DNA of 64,000 bases from Anticarsia gemmatalis (taxonomy: Eukaryota; Arthropoda; Insecta; Lepidoptera; Erebidae), in NCBI RefSeq assembly GCF_050436995.1, contig NC_134749.1:10620001-10684000 (forward strand). The letters are read 5' to 3'. Every line of letters begins with the position of its first letter. Position 1 is the first letter of the stretch. Made by a program: the position numbers and the translations under genes. Under the pieces are notes generated by a model. It saw nothing but the letters and a program-made list of their open reading frames with translations. It was not told where the DNA came from and did not search any database. Positions 46,946 to 60,204 of the stretch are shown piece after piece.

Positions 46946-48745
46946 GTACTTTTTGTACGAAAATTTTAATGTTTGTTCGTTTTTGGTCAACAAACACTAC
47001 GCAGTGATTGTTAAATTACTTTGAAGTTTATATGAAGTGATATTTCGCTATTTTTTATTGATAAAAATGCTTTTGAAATGTGGTTGTGTATACATATTTG
47101 TGACACTGATTGTACCACTTAACGTTATCCGAATAGGTGTAAATAAACATCAAAGAATTTTTTCTGTTAGCTTTGTTTTAGTTTTCATTTCGTGTGTGTT
47201 GGTTTGAAATCTGATTAGAATTATATGCAGTATCTTTCGAGTAAATAATTTAGATTTGTTGAGATAAGGATATGAAATAAATAAATAGTACACCAAAATT
47301 TGGAAACTTTTTTCCGTGAACTTTTTTAACAAACTTACTTATAGCGTTGTTATATTGTAACGTTGAATTGTATTTAGAATTTTATTTTTATTTTTATTGT
47401 TTTTATAATGAACTGTATATAATAACTATAAATGCTAAATGAAGAGCCTTGTATAAAAACTTTCAGCTCTGTTAATTCATTCAATTATCAAAGGTCATTG
47501 TACTTTGAAACATATTTTACCTGGCCGACAATTGACTCGCCTACGATATTGTACAGATCCACATCATCTGAAAAGTTGTCAAAATAAATAGAAAAAAAAC
47601 TACTTCAAAACTACTTTCATTCAACCAACATGTGTCTAAAACTTTAATCAACATTTCCTAGCATTTCTTCTCGGCTAAATGTAAACACGTCTTAAGCCGC
47701 GGTTTCTCCTTTATACAAACTGAACACATTCCCTTCCTAAGTCTTTTCATATGAACGCGTTTTAGTTTCACGTTCCACTTCTCTCCAGTCTCCATGGCTT
47801 TTAAGTTGAAAGCTTAGTAACACTCGGTTGTTGAATAAATGAATGATAGTTGAGTGTATCACTTATGTTAGTTATGTTTTAGGAACAGTATAAAAAGAAG
47901 AGATATCTCAGATGAGTGTAGCTTTATAAAAGTTGCTCTACATAAGCGTAAAGTTGGTTTAACATGCCTTCCAAAACCTGGAAGAATTTGGTATGCATAT
48001 GATCACCCATCCTCAGACCAACTTCGGTGAGCGTGACTTTACCTGAGAGATTGATCCGCTTGGCTGATGTTACTTAGCCACGAGCTGCACTGCGGTCAAA
48101 ATATTGAAGATTATATTATAACTACTGATGTCAAATAACTTATAATTTCAATTTATTATGGTCAAATTTTGACCACTGGACGACAACTAGTTTAAAATTA
48201 AACACAGTTTTCGATAACATTTTTGCAAATTTTCCAGCTCATATCTCCGTTTAACAAAGATTTCACGACTTATGAAGTCTTAATGTCGGAATATAAAGCC
48301 TGTACCTTTTAGTGCTTCTTTAGAATGTTGTACAGACAATGAGTTCATAAACTGTGTGATAAGGGAACAAAGGAATGTCACAGATAGTGGCTATACAGGC
48401 TGTTGGTTTATGAGTATTATTGTTATCTGCATTCAAAACTAGGTTTATGATGTCTTATTGTAGTTTTTGAGCGTTTAAGAATAAGTACGAGTAGTAGAAA
48501 GGCTATTTAATTGCTAATTACATACATACATATGTACATAGGAGTAGGCAAGTCATATTCTAAATAATAGTCAAATCTCAGTGTTTTTTTGTCTCGACAA
48601 CATTTTCTGCCGAACATACAAACAAAGTTCCACAAATACTTTCCCCATTTGTCACGAGATCAGCCAGCAGATTTTATCAACCGCCGTCTTACATAACTGG
48701 AACTATTCAGTCGTTTTCGCCCTCGAAACGGCCAAAACGTCCTTC

Positions 48746-48937
48746 CACATCTCAGCCATTTCACCGCACCCAATTTGAGCTTACTACTTGGTATTCCCTG
48801 GGCGCAAGTGACGTATGCACGGTTCTTCACGTCATTTGTCCCGGGAAATATCGCGGGATGCAAGCTCCGTTTGATGTGGACGAGTGTTCAGTTTGAGAAA
48901 CGTGTGCTAATGAGGTTTTGAGTTTATGTTGTAGGTT
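48746..48937. repeat. 192-bp duplicated sequence, first copy
   Basis: Aligns without gaps to 49092-49283 with about 9 differences (about 95% identical). The unit has GC-rich blocks (GTCCCGGGAAATATCGCGGG). It has no lasting open frame in both copies. Neither tandem nor with terminal repeats; spacer between copies is 154 bp. Confidence 0.85.
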
Positions 48938-49091
48938 TCGTCATGTGATGTTTACTAGAATTTTTCGGGTATTAAGGCGTGGAGTTAGGATTTATAAAGA
49001 TGAAGTTTAGATCTAAAAATGTAAATATAAAATTATTCCTAGGCACCATCTTTCCAGTGTTCTTAACAGTTAAGTTTTTTATTCTGAATTT

Positions 49092-49283
49092 CACATCTCA
49101 GCTACTTCACCGCACCCAATTTGAGCTTACTACTTGGTATTCTCTCCGCGCAAGTGATGTATGCACGGGTCTTCACGTCATTTGTCCCGGGAAATATCGC
49201 GGGATGCAAGCTCCGTTTGATGTGGACGAGTGTTCAGTTTGAGAAACGTGTGCTAATGAGGTTTTGAAGTTATGTTGTAGGTT
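49092..49283. repeat. 192-bp duplicated sequence, second copy
   Basis: Direct-orientation partner of 48746-48937. In one frame it reads ...CPGKYRGMQAPFDVDECSV and stops; the first copy breaks that frame upstream. Possibly a repeat family or a local duplication. Confidence 0.85.
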
Positions 49284-50021
49284 GTTGTTTAAGATCGTTT
49301 TTTTAGATTATTTTAGTTACGTTTGTGACCTTTTATTGAGGTATTGCAACGTTGAAGTTTAGATTTAAAAGAAAAGATTTAATAAATGTTCGGCGTTATT
49401 GTCAGTGATCATAATGCTTAACGTTTTATTTCCGAATTTACGATATCGTGTTAATCAATGCAGTTAGTTTAGTTAAATGACAATGATTTACTAGTAGAGA
49501 AACCTATTTTTTTTCATAAATAAGTATTATTATTCTTCTTTCAAAGTCTTAAATGTCTCCACATGCAGTTTGTTCTCAGAATTCAGTCATATTACAATCT
49601 TACCTCGTTCCTATTCTCAATCAAACTGGAAAATAAAAGAACCACTTATTACCGACTTCCACAAAAATACGTTCTCTTTTCAGTTTGGAAAATACGGAAC
49701 AGTATTTCGCAAACACAAAAGCTAGTTTTCCGTTAGCCTCAAAAGCGTAGCGAAGTGAAACCGACACGCTCAATTGTCTTCTACGCCGCAAACAATTTAG
49801 ATTGATGTATTGACTTGGCTTCTTTTAACACACTGCCCTTTCTCTTTAGAAGAATACTATTTTTCGTTTTTTTGATTTTCGTCGAGTAGAATTTAATGTT
49901 TTGGAACAGCTTTAAGATATGTATAAACAACTGCCAAAAAAAGTAAGTATTTAAGATGTCTTTCATGGTAGTGTATGCCAACCTACATACTGTAGTGACT
50001 ATGTATCACACTCTATAGCTA

Positions 50022-50367
50022 AATTCTCTACTTCTATCGACAACCGACAACGGGGCTGTCATCAAGAAATGTATGAAAAACTGATCAGCGCCTCTGACGA
50101 GCGTCGCGTCGTAGGAACTATTTTGGCAGTACATTCTAAATGCCAAATTTTCGAGACTCGACTATACCTACTGTAGAGTATCGCGCTACTGTATATGTAC
50201 ATGACTGTAGCGCGATGCTTTACAGTCGGTACTTTCGAGGAGCGAGAGTTTGACATTTAAAATGTACGGCAAAAATAATTTCTACAACGGCCACGAGAGG
50301 CGCTGGACTGATTGTCATACAATATTTCTCGATAGCGGTTGTCGGTAGTTGATAGTGGTACAGAATT
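50022..50367. mobile_element. MITE/foldback family C, full-length palindromic copy
   Basis: The two halves (about 50022-50190 and 50205-50367) are imperfect inverted copies, so the 346-bp element could fold into one long hairpin. Shared blocks include CTATCGACAACCGACAAC, GCGCCTCTGACGAGCG and GTAGCGCGAT near the centre. Half copies occur at 13779, 46775 and 54528, with a shorter piece at 44110. Confidence 0.75.
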
Positions 50368-52402
50368 GCAGTACTGTATACCATTCAAGCTAATATCCTC
50401 GATAAGAATAGTTTAGTCACTGTATTTTTTATAAATTGAACCAGTTATTCTTAGTAATAATCTCTGAAAGTTACTGTTATTTTAAAACAACCATTTTCAG
50501 CGTCCCCTGAGTATCTTTTAAAAACTGTTCTTCACTTAGTTTATATAGATAACAAAAAGTAATAATATTTTCTTCAAATCTCAAGGGAGGCTTATTGAAT
50601 TGTGCTAAAAGGGACGCTGTAAGTTTGCTTTATGTAAAATTATTTTTTAATGGATTTCCGCAAAATATTTTAGCTGATTCCATTTAATAAATACTTACGT
50701 AATATTATTTTATTTATTTGAGTAAAATACCTATTAGAATTTGTAGAATACACTTTGATGCATTTTCATTTCAATTATCATTAGGTATTTGGCACATTAT
50801 TAACTTTTAATTTAGAATTGATATTTTTTGTTAGCTAGAGTCCTGAGTGTAAGTGCAAAATTCAATACGAATACCTTGGTACCTACATCTATCTTATATA
50901 AAATCGTAAATAACAGACCAAATGTGCAATTTTATCCAAAAAATAGTTTTCAAACGCATCCAACACCGAGCTATATCAAATTAAAATATGAACGAACCAA
51001 TGACGAGCCCTGGTTAACCCAAGGGATAACGAATACGCAACCCACATTTTCAAATTGAAAAAGGCACACCCTCATTCATCTGTCAGTGTATGAGAGAAAA
51101 CACAATTTACTCTTCCCAAGTGATGCGATTAAAAACATGAGTGGAGAAAGAGAGGGGTAGATTAGATATGTGTGTGAGAGAGTGAGATGGGAGTATTGCT
51201 TTATGAGTATGTTCGTGTTTATAAACAAAGTGTTTTGTTTTCAGCTTATTAAATATACATTTGCCTTACGTTTTGTGGTTATGACGTCAGCGGATGTAAG
51301 TGATATTTGATACTTTAGTAGATTGTTTTTAAGGATCTGTTTTAAGTTATGATAGTAGGAAGATTTAAATAGATAGAAACTGATGTATATAATTTTCTTC
51401 CAATATTTTTTTTATGTTATTTTGTGTTATAGAGTTGATTTTGAATTAAAGCCTAAAGATTCCTTTTAAGCCGACTATGTCGTTTACGCTAGTTTAATTT
51501 GATACATAGATTTCTGAGTCGTTGTAGCATGAATGCTAAATATTTAAAACACAGGGCACAACATTAAATTCGTAGCATTTAATAATAAAATAATATATTA
51601 ACATGTAGCAAATAACGAAAGTCAATGGGGGAGAAAACCCATATTACAATATGTAAAGTTGTAAACCAAGATATATGTGTGTGTGTGGTGAATATTACAA
51701 AATTCTCCACATAAAGTACGCTTAAGGCTGTCATCTTGTCAACTTAACCTTTCACGGGCAACTGTAAGGACCATAAAAGAAAATGAATTCAGTCCGCTTC
51801 AAATATTCCATTATTTTTTTGAAATGAAATAAATATGGATTCGTGTCTTGATGGCCTGTGTGCGTGTGAAGGGCTTGTGGAGAAATATGATGTTTTTTGG
51901 TTCGTGCAGTTGTTGAATGAAAACACGTTTTTATGATTCAATTTTGAAATATTTCTCTGTGTAGATTGCGGATATTGAACTAATATAATATATTATAATA
52001 ATTTCTTTATATGAAATGTTACTATTAGAGTGAAAGAGTAGGAAGTGTACCTGAGTATTGTGTATGAGTCCAAGTGACTCTATAAAAAAGTTAAGTTCTG
52101 TATTCAGTTATGCGGCTGATTTCAATGAAACAACCCGCCGCAGCCTGTGGACATTTTTAATATGGTCATAGAGATAATTCATAATATAGCATTTTTAATA
52201 TAAAGTTTTAGCGAATCGTCTTTTCTATTGGGAATCGAGCGTCACTATTGAAAACATATTGAAAGCTAACTTCGAAACTGCCAGACACGTAACCCATTGG
52301 GACATAGTTCTTACTTTAGAAGCTTTTTACAATAGTCGTACAATAACAATCTACGTTGCTTTCACAAAATCAATAGATTTTATCGACTTAAAATAATTCT
52401 CT

Positions 52403-52521
52403 AACCTCGGCTTCTAAGGTAAATTTAGCGGTAGTTTATCTATTCAAATTGTCATTTTTATATGAGTTTAAACGCTATTGAATAGATAAACTACCGCTAA
52501 ATGTACCTCAGCAACCGGGGG
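52403..52521. mobile_element. Hairpin MITE family D
   Basis: Perfect 25-bp inverted arms at 52423-52447 and 52478-52502 (ATTTAGCGGTAGTTTATCTA...), extended imperfectly to about 52403 and 52521, with a 30-base loop. The right arm recurs at 38488-38545. Confidence 0.7.
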
Positions 52522-52545
52522 TAAATAATCTTCGATGAAGTAAAG

Positions 52546-52752
52546 GACTCCGTGGCGTAGTGGTTTAGGCCGCCACGTTGATACCACTGCAACGGGAGGT
52601 CGTGGGTTCGATTCCCACACGGAGCAATTATTTGTGCGATCCACAAATAATTCTTTCGGGTCTGGTTGTGCTTTGTGTCCGTTGTTTGTATGTTTGTAAA
52701 AGTCCCCGCGACACAAGAGCAATTCTTAGTGCGGGAGTTGTCTTTTTTTTAA
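52546..52752 (+). mobile_element. tRNA-derived SINE
   Basis: Pol III boxes: A box around GTGGCGTAGTGGTTTAG (52552-52568) and B box GGTTCGATTCC (52605-52615). The tRNA-like head is followed by TTGTGCGATCCACAAATAAT, CTTTGTGTCCGTTGTTTGTA and a T-run. The cloverleaf has an oversized arm and the 3' part is unrelated to tRNA, so this is a SINE and not a tRNA gene. Close relative at 34213 (minus) and fragment at 14855. Confidence 0.85.
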
Positions 52753-54527
52753 ATAGAAAATAGAAAAAATAAATAGATTCCGAAAAGGGATCAAACAGTG
52801 AGACTTAAATAAGACGTCAACATTATTGGGGATTTCAGCTGAGAATGTGTGAAAGTCTAGTTTGGGGTTTGATCTGTTCTTTAAATGGACATTGGTTTGC
52901 CCTTTTTTAGTGAAGTGATCGAAAATAACTTAGGACAATGTCGAAGTAGAGCTTTTACGCTTTTGCGTGGGTACCCAATTGTTAGTCTTTATGTGGCAAT
53001 AATAGAGTTTTATTCTGTTTTCTGCCTTGGGCGCAGTTCATATTTAGTGAGATTATGAGTGTGAAAATGTGTTTGAAAGTGATTTAAGTAACATAAATGA
53101 TATTTGGCCTGATTATAACTTATGACCCGTACAAAGACATATACTTCATTTTTCTAAAATCAACCATTATACAGATGTAATGGGGATGAAATATTTAATC
53201 GGGATGGTGCCGCGTGGGTCAGTGGTGGTAGCTGTTTATATGTATACAAAATAAATTTCTACTCAAAGGGTAAAATATTTTAAAGCTAATATATTCTTAC
53301 TCCATTTCTATTCCAGACGTATGTTCGGCCAGTCTCGCTGGACTATTTTTGGCGAGTATGCAAACATAATCGATTCAAATCGGCTCGGAGCGAGTCCGAA
53401 CTAAGTTGAAACCTCCATACATTACGAATGAAACGTTTGACCGATGTATTTACGTTGTAAACGAAAATGTACGACGAAATTGGGAAAATATGTTGCTTTT
53501 TAAAATTGCTTCAAATTTGAAGGTATATGAAAAGTTTTCTTGGCAAGCAAAGTTTGGCGGTTTTGATCATGGAAGCCTAAATATAATCACCTGTCTAATT
53601 TTAATCTGAATAAGCTCAGGCATGTATCTACGCACTTTCAGCCTAGTTTTTCTTTTGGAATCGGCATCCAGCCTCACTAAATATAGCTGAATACCAGTAT
53701 TTCAAATGAAGCGACTGCTTATCAGACCTCCACAGCCAAGTTTACTAAGTTATTACATGATATCCCTTGGCAAGACTCATAATACCAGCATACTTACTCA
53801 TTTAAAATATTAATACGCATATTGAAATTCTAAATCAAATAAATTTATAAGAAGTTTGATTTAAGTGCTTCATCGAGTTCCAGATAAACTTATAATTTAG
53901 TTCGCAATAAATAATGTTAGACAATATAACTAAAACAAAAGTTTTAAGTGATCGCGGGAAAACTTTATAATTCAATCAAGTTGTGTTATTCAGATTTAAG
54001 AACATATTTGAGATAAAATCGAAATGATTCCCATTTAAGTATGAAAAGTGTCGAAATCCCTTTTGTTGACGATGCATACTTTCGGTTGCTTTTAAGTGCG
54101 ACCTTTTTTTGATGATTACATCACTCGGTTGGGTAGCGAATAGTAAAAAGCCTCTTGCTTTCCAATGAACTTACTATAATACGGTATTTCAATACTATAT
54201 TCTAACTGAGCATGTCGTTTCAGAGGTTAGAACTTTTAAACATACAAGCTTTTCAATACAAGTCCTCAGTATTGAAAATCTTAGTCTTTATAAATTTCCT
54301 CAGGGAAGAAATAAATTCTATATTTAGTTAACAAAGTCTATAAATACTACACGAGACGATAAGAAAACTCCTGAAAGTTTGAAGTTCAATGCTCTAACTG
54401 AATATTTCAGGAGTTAAGCGTTATTTATGAAGCATTACACGTGATATGCGGCCGTTCAAGTTTAAAACTTACTCGGTTATAGATTAATGAGGTCTTGAAA
54501 CCGTAATACTGTAGCACAATTTTACTA
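52753..54527. other. No clear feature
   Basis: Mostly AT-rich. At 53300-53406 an acceptor-like TTCTATTCCAG is followed by GC-richer sequence open in two frames for 17-30 codons; too weak to call an exon. Confidence 0.4.
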
Positions 54528-54660
54528 CCACTATCGACAACCAGCTGGCTATCGAGAAATGTAGTTTGAAAACTATCAGCGCCCCTAGCGAATGTTGTTA
54601 GGAACTAATTTTTTAGTGCGTTTTAAATGTAGAACTTTTTACTTGACAGAACCATAGTAT
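54528..54660. mobile_element. MITE/foldback family C, half copy
   Basis: Starts CTACCACTATCGACAACCAG, then CTATCAGCGCCCCTAGCG and TTAGGAACTAATTTTTTAG. A diverged left-arm copy. Confidence 0.62.
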
Positions 54661-57354
54661 GAAGAGTGATAACGATGACGATTTTGTTTCATAGACTGTA
54701 CCGACTTTATAAAATGCCCTAATGGAACTGCTACAAAGGAGATTTGACCAAGGTTTACGCATCTCGCATTACCATATAACCTTGAAAAAAAAACAGTATT
54801 AAAACCTCAACACTCACCTCGCTGGCAGTAAACAAACATTTATGTAACACACAGTGATAAGCGCCTCCGTTATTCTAAACTTTATCACGGTCCAGAGACA
54901 AAAATGGACAAAGTTTCAGCCCAAATGACTTTTATTCACCCAAGTTCACGTTTTTACGCAGCACCCACCTCGCGTGTTGTAAATTTACGTAATGTAAATT
55001 TTATTTTTTATTTACGGTGCCTATATAAAATGTTTTTTTCTCGTACGGTCATTATTTTCGTGTTTTCAGCACGCTGTGACTGTACGTTCAGTAACAGCTG
55101 AAAACGTATAAAGATTTTTTAATACACTTGTAGGTTAATCTAGTTAAACATGCAAATGAGAAATTAAAAGTGCTTGTTACCGTAATCTTTTAAGGCTTTG
55201 ATTGTAGTTATTTTTACTACTTTTTACTAGGTGACCTGAGCGGTTAACCCGCCAGTAGTCGCGCATCGGTCGAAAAACCCAGAGCATAGCACAGAATTTG
55301 ATCCATATTTTTTATAATATTATTTATTATAAAAAGCTACAGAATTGATCCGTATTTTGTTGCTGTAGCTCATGTTGAAAAATGTTTGTTCTGAGATCTT
55401 CAAATATCTCAGTGTCAAATTTCATCTTAATTGGTTCACAGGTTAAACCGTGGAAGTGTAAAAGATTGAACTTTCTATTAATAATATCAGTATGTATGTA
55501 TATACAACATTTCCAAGTACGCTTTCACGCATAACATATTGAATACGTGCAACAGAATAAAAATAATTTTAAAATCTGCTTTCAATGCCACATAATGTAC
55601 GTAAAATAACATTGTCAATATTTTGTTGATGCCGACATTTTTGGCATGTCGAATTTGTCGCCTGAAGGTGGATATGAAATAGCCAAAATATTGTTGAAAA
55701 TTGAATTGCGATTTTCAGGCTGTCGTTAGTGGAAAAGCAAGGAAATATTTTTTGAAGATTTATTTCGATTAGTAACCTTAGATGAAATGCTAAATGAATT
55801 TGTATTTAAAGTGAAATTTTATTTATATAGCTTGGATACATTACTTTGGGTGCGATTACAGATAATTTTGGAAATCCAGTCTCCCCCAAATCGATTGCAA
55901 AAGCCAAATAAACGAAGCGGCCAAAAACAATTTTGTAAAACGACTTATTCAACGAAGTAAACATTGAACCTTCCAAAAAAACGATTCCATATATTCTGTC
56001 CCCGTAAATTGATACCTTTGACACACATTGCGACATTTGATGCGATAAAACGTAAAAATGTTTTGAATATAACTAAATTTCGATTGGAAACCCCTTTTTG
56101 TACGAAGACCGAGGGTTCAAAATGACCGTTTTGAAAGCAAAATAAAATTTAGGCATTGATTTTAGTAATTTAAGACAGATTTTGAGAGTTAGACACATTT
56201 TTAAATTTTGAATCTATATTATTTAATGGTGGTAGCTGAAGGGTCAAAGTATTCGCTTCCTACGTAATTGGTCGTGCGTTAATTACTGAAGCTAGAAAGC
56301 AATGGCATTTAAAGTTATAGTTTCATATCTAATGCACTCATGTGCATTAGATTCCTTTCAGTCATTTGCCTCATAATAAAAGCAGCAGGACAGTTTAGCG
56401 GCGCTCCCCGTATCTTATAAAGTAGTTAGTTAAGGAAACCAAGACCATACGCAAGAAAAAGAAGGATCATGTGACCCGTAGTTTTTGCTTGACAGATCCA
56501 CGGTTCCGTACGAGAAGTCCGAAGTTTTTACTACTCGCCTTCGGTTCCCAAATCCCGTAGGATTTATGCCGTGGTCAGTGAATGGTCGAGAGATTTATGT
56601 GTGAAGTGCAGTCGGGTTGTGAATGAAATTTCGAACGGGTTCGAGTGCTTCGATCGAGAATCGAGATATCTATTACTGGCATTGAGAAATGAGAGGAGAG
56701 ATTCTGAATGGTGATGTTTAGTGTGTGTTTTTCATTTTGGTTGTTTTTTATCGTTTAAGTAAACGACAGCCCTAGTTGACAATTGAATTACTATTGCAGT
56801 CTTTTTTTAAATAACTACCTAGGTATTAATGTACAATTAACATAATTAGTGTGAATTCTTTTGTTACACAATGTGATCAACAAATACAAAGTTAAGTAGG
56901 TATGCATTTTACATTTACTGTTTCAGGTTTTAATTGTCACACAGACGCTGATTGGTTGGTCTTTACAAAAAGTATAAATACTCAGTTAATACGGATAGGG
57001 AATCGATCCTTTCCAACTCCAATTGTACATTGCCATGCGAATAATAAAAACAAAACACACCCAAGCTTTGATCATAACATCGGGATCATTCAAATTCTAA
57101 TACGGCTGCAGTCATGCGATAAAACACCAGTAAAATAAAACAAAACTGCCAAAAGTATGATATACGGCACACATTCGCAATCGAATGTATACAGAGACGT
57201 GTAAAATATTCAGCCGAGCCGAAAAATTGCTTGCAAACTACCTAACGCGATGGAATTTTAAACATGATATATATTTATGAGTACCTAAAGTAAATTAAGT
57301 GTCCTTAATAACGGTATGTGTCCGTATTTTGCTTTTTAAAATATGGACAGTATT
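54661..57354. other. No clear feature
   Basis: AT-rich with some decayed repeat-like text near 56390-56590 (CACGGTTCCGTACGAGAAGT). No supported gene or complete element. Confidence 0.4.
56327..56352. other. Perfect 11-bp hairpin
   Basis: ATCTAATGCAC and GTGCATTAGAT flank TCAT. Small, may be chance. Confidence 0.5.
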
Positions 57355-57432
57355 TTTTCCCTCGTTATATCCCTCGTTAGGGAGGAGACCAGCAATGCCC
57401 AGAAGTGTCCAGCAGTCACAGTGGGACGGTAA
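57355..57432 (+). repeat. RTE-like LINE 3' tail fragment
   Basis: CCCTCGTTAGGGAGGAGACC and CAGTGGGACGGTAACG with an inserted AGTGTCCAGCAGT stretch between. Same tail as 411-470. Confidence 0.6.
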
Positions 57433-57608
57433 CGTAGAGTAAAATAAACGGTGTAGTAAACAGGGTTTGTGGATGTTTCGTAGTGGTGAATAGTATACTG
57501 CAGTAATGTTTGCCAAAGGAAAAGTAACATTTTTAATAGTATTTTCGCGACAGTTAGGTAATAAACAAATCGACAGTCTGTAAGTTCAATACGGCCTATT
57601 AAAAATCT

Positions 57609-57780
57609 GCGGGCTTATCACGTATCTCAGTTGACAGCTAGTGTACGTCAAATTGATGGTCATTATTCAGTACATTGCTGCTTTGACGTAACGTGCTAAC
57701 CACAGTATTCTAAGGGAGAAAACAATGTACAGGGTAGTGACCTTCAAATATTTGACAACTGAGATACGTGATAGCCCCCC
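57609..57780. mobile_element. MITE family B, copy 3 (inverted relative to copy 2)
   Basis: Ends GCGGGCTTATCACGTATCTC and GAGATACGTGATAGCCCCCC. The interior is the reverse complement of copy 2 (TTCAGTACATTGCTGCTTTG). Copies 2 and 3 are clearly closer to each other than to copy 1. Confidence 0.78.
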
Positions 57781-58673
57781 TGAAGTATTTTATCAACCAC
57801 ATTTTCGTTTCGTAAACTGCTCATACTAAAAAAGAGCGATCCTAAAAATACTTCTCTTGCAAAGTTACACTATGGCCCATATCAATAAATCGTAGCAAAC
57901 AGTCTGAGCCTGAAAAAACGAATAATCTTTTTCCCGAGCCCCATTGCCAAATCGTCATAAGTTATTTGGCATTGCACAACCACAAAAAAGGAGTATGTAG
58001 TTTGATGCCTTGCCAAAGAATTTGTACCACATACATCCTTATAATCTGACAACTTACTAAAAAGCCTTGGAATGCACGATCTATCTAAATTATAAGCAAT
58101 CGTTTCAGGCATTTACATAGAAAAGCAGCTGGATCAAACATACCACTGTCAGATGTATAACCCATGTCACTGATGTTCTAAATTATAAATTGTTCATTCT
58201 TCCGTCAGCCGCGAACTTTGCACACAAGGCTCTTTACTAAGTTGTTGGACTATAGTTCATGCAGAGAGAATGAGATAAACGCATTTGGGTCACGAAGTCC
58301 TGCAATGCGTACGCCATTGTCTATGCCAAACGCATGACCGAGATTCAATGTCCTATTAAACATAAGCGCATTTAGTTGCTTGTAATTTAAACTAGGCTAG
58401 TAGTGCCAACCTATTTTGATATTGAACGGGTAAATAAAGGAGGCGAGGAGAAATACGTTTGCATATCTTTAAGTATATAATTACGCCTTTTTCTCATAGC
58501 AGTAGGTCACTTGGTACGATCTTTACAAACATTCCTTGCTTAATTCACATCCATACATCTTGTCGTAAAACTACTTTAACGAACTTTTATTTAGCTAACG
58601 TATTTTTCCTTTCAAGTGTGACTTGTATTTTATTAAATGCCTGTAGTTTTTATTTCATACAATTTAAAACAAA

Positions 58674-58913
58674 TCTATACTAATATTTGTTTAAATTTGT
58701 TTGTTTGAACGCGCTAATCTCAGGAACTACTGGTCCGATTTGAAAAATTATTTCAGTGTTAGATAGCCCATTTATCGAGGAAGGCTATAGGCTATATAAC
58801 ATCACGCTACGGGCATTGGGAGCGGAGTAGCAACGAGAAATGTTACAAAAACGGGTAAAATTATGACGCATTCTCTCTTATGTGACGCAAGCGAAGTTGC
58901 GCGGGTCAGCTAG
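58674..58913 (+). mobile_element. Helitron-like element, (GTTT)n family
   Basis: Starts TCTATACTAATATT after AAA and ends GCGGGTCAGCTAG|T. The head is shortened relative to relatives (the AAAGCTGAAGAG block is replaced). The body and 3' hairpin match the other copies well. Confidence 0.83.
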
Positions 58914-59561
58914 TACTATATATTTTTGATACAATTTTATTGTTTTGAGTCGCTACATTCATTAATATGAAAGATTTTGTCAACTTTAATGGTTCTCAGG
59001 ATATGTTCTATTTTTATGACCTCCAAAAACAAATAAAGATAACAATAAGCTCAATTTTACACACGATCATAAAAATAAAACAATATCTTCATACAAAGTC
59101 GTTAAAATCATTTCTTATTGTAATATGTAAATTGAGAGCAAAACAAAGAATACCTTGACAATTGGAAATATGATTTTATTCCGTCGAATAAAATGTATGA
59201 ACATTGTTAGTCAAAACAAACAGATCGTTAGCGCAATAAACTATTGAGATGTAAAAATACTTTCATGAATAATTAAAGGTCAAATGCGTACCAAATGGCA
59301 CATCACTACGTATTATAAAATAGAGTTCCATCGCCGTGTTTGTCTGTCGGTCTGTTTGCAAAATACTCGAAATGTACGGAACAAATTTTCCTGAGAATTT
59401 CACCAACAGATAGAGCGATTTCTGGAAAGTTAATCTGTAAAACTGGTTTAGGTTTTTAGTAAATTTTACATTTAAAACTACGCGTAGAAGGTGGTCGCTA
59501 GAAGCTTAATCAATAGGATACAGAATTTAATAGGCAGACTATTTGCAGAACTATTTTTGTG

Positions 59562-59650
59562 AATGGTTGTGTGGATGCTTGTTACTCTTTCACACAAAAA
59601 CTGTTGGATGAATTTTGATGAGGCACACTGATGGCTTTTAAACTTGATCA
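59562..59650 (+). mobile_element. Fragment related to the element at 45640
   Basis: Shares GGATGCTTGTTACTCTTTCA and the following CAAAAACTG...GATGAATTTTGATGA with the body at 45640-45852. Both ends are missing. Confidence 0.5.
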
Positions 59651-60204
59651 ACATACATAAAACTTTATTATTCAATCGCGACTTCACCGTTGAATTGGTA
59701 TCGCCAAAACAAAAATGAAAGTGGAACTCTGTTCTTCAAATTATAAACTTGCATTTAACAAAAAGGCGGATACTTTTATGTTCGAACAACTTGTTTTTTT
59801 TTGTTTCATATAAATCTATTTAAGATTATCCCAGTACTAGTACTTTTTGTCATTTGTGTACATATATTTTTAAACTGATTCTTAGACTTATCAAAACAAT
59901 AGTACGTATCACAAGATTATATCGTCTTGTAGCGAAACACATCTTCTATAAAACATTCGCACAGTACTCTGGTAGAATAATCCAGATGCTACACATATCC
60001 GACTAAGTTCTCCTTTGATGTAAGCAACGTACTGTCGAACTTGGTACCAGGCGTAACACGTTGTGCCTTTTGATTACTTTCGCAATGTTCTGTGACGGTA
60101 CACAGGTGATGCGAGATGCCTAGGCTTTCACATATGATTTGTTAGGCTTCGTAAAGTTTTGAGAATGATATACTAGGTTTCAAAGTGTTGCTATTTGAAA
60201 GAGA

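Noticed and set aside
52546..52630. Possible tRNA gene (A and B boxes present)
   Set aside because: The arm sizes do not fit a cloverleaf and the sequence continues into a body shared with 34213, so it is a SINE head. The same applies at 39868 and 34268.
53317..53406. Exon candidate after an acceptor-like TTCTATTCCAG
   Set aside because: Two competing frames, no donor or partner exon and no protein signature.
55806..56036. Minus-strand frame of 76 codons
   Set aside because: No recognisable family and no supporting signals; likely chance.
57882..58112. Minus-strand frame of 76 codons
   Set aside because: No recognised domain, no splice or promoter context, length within chance for AT-rich DNA of this size.
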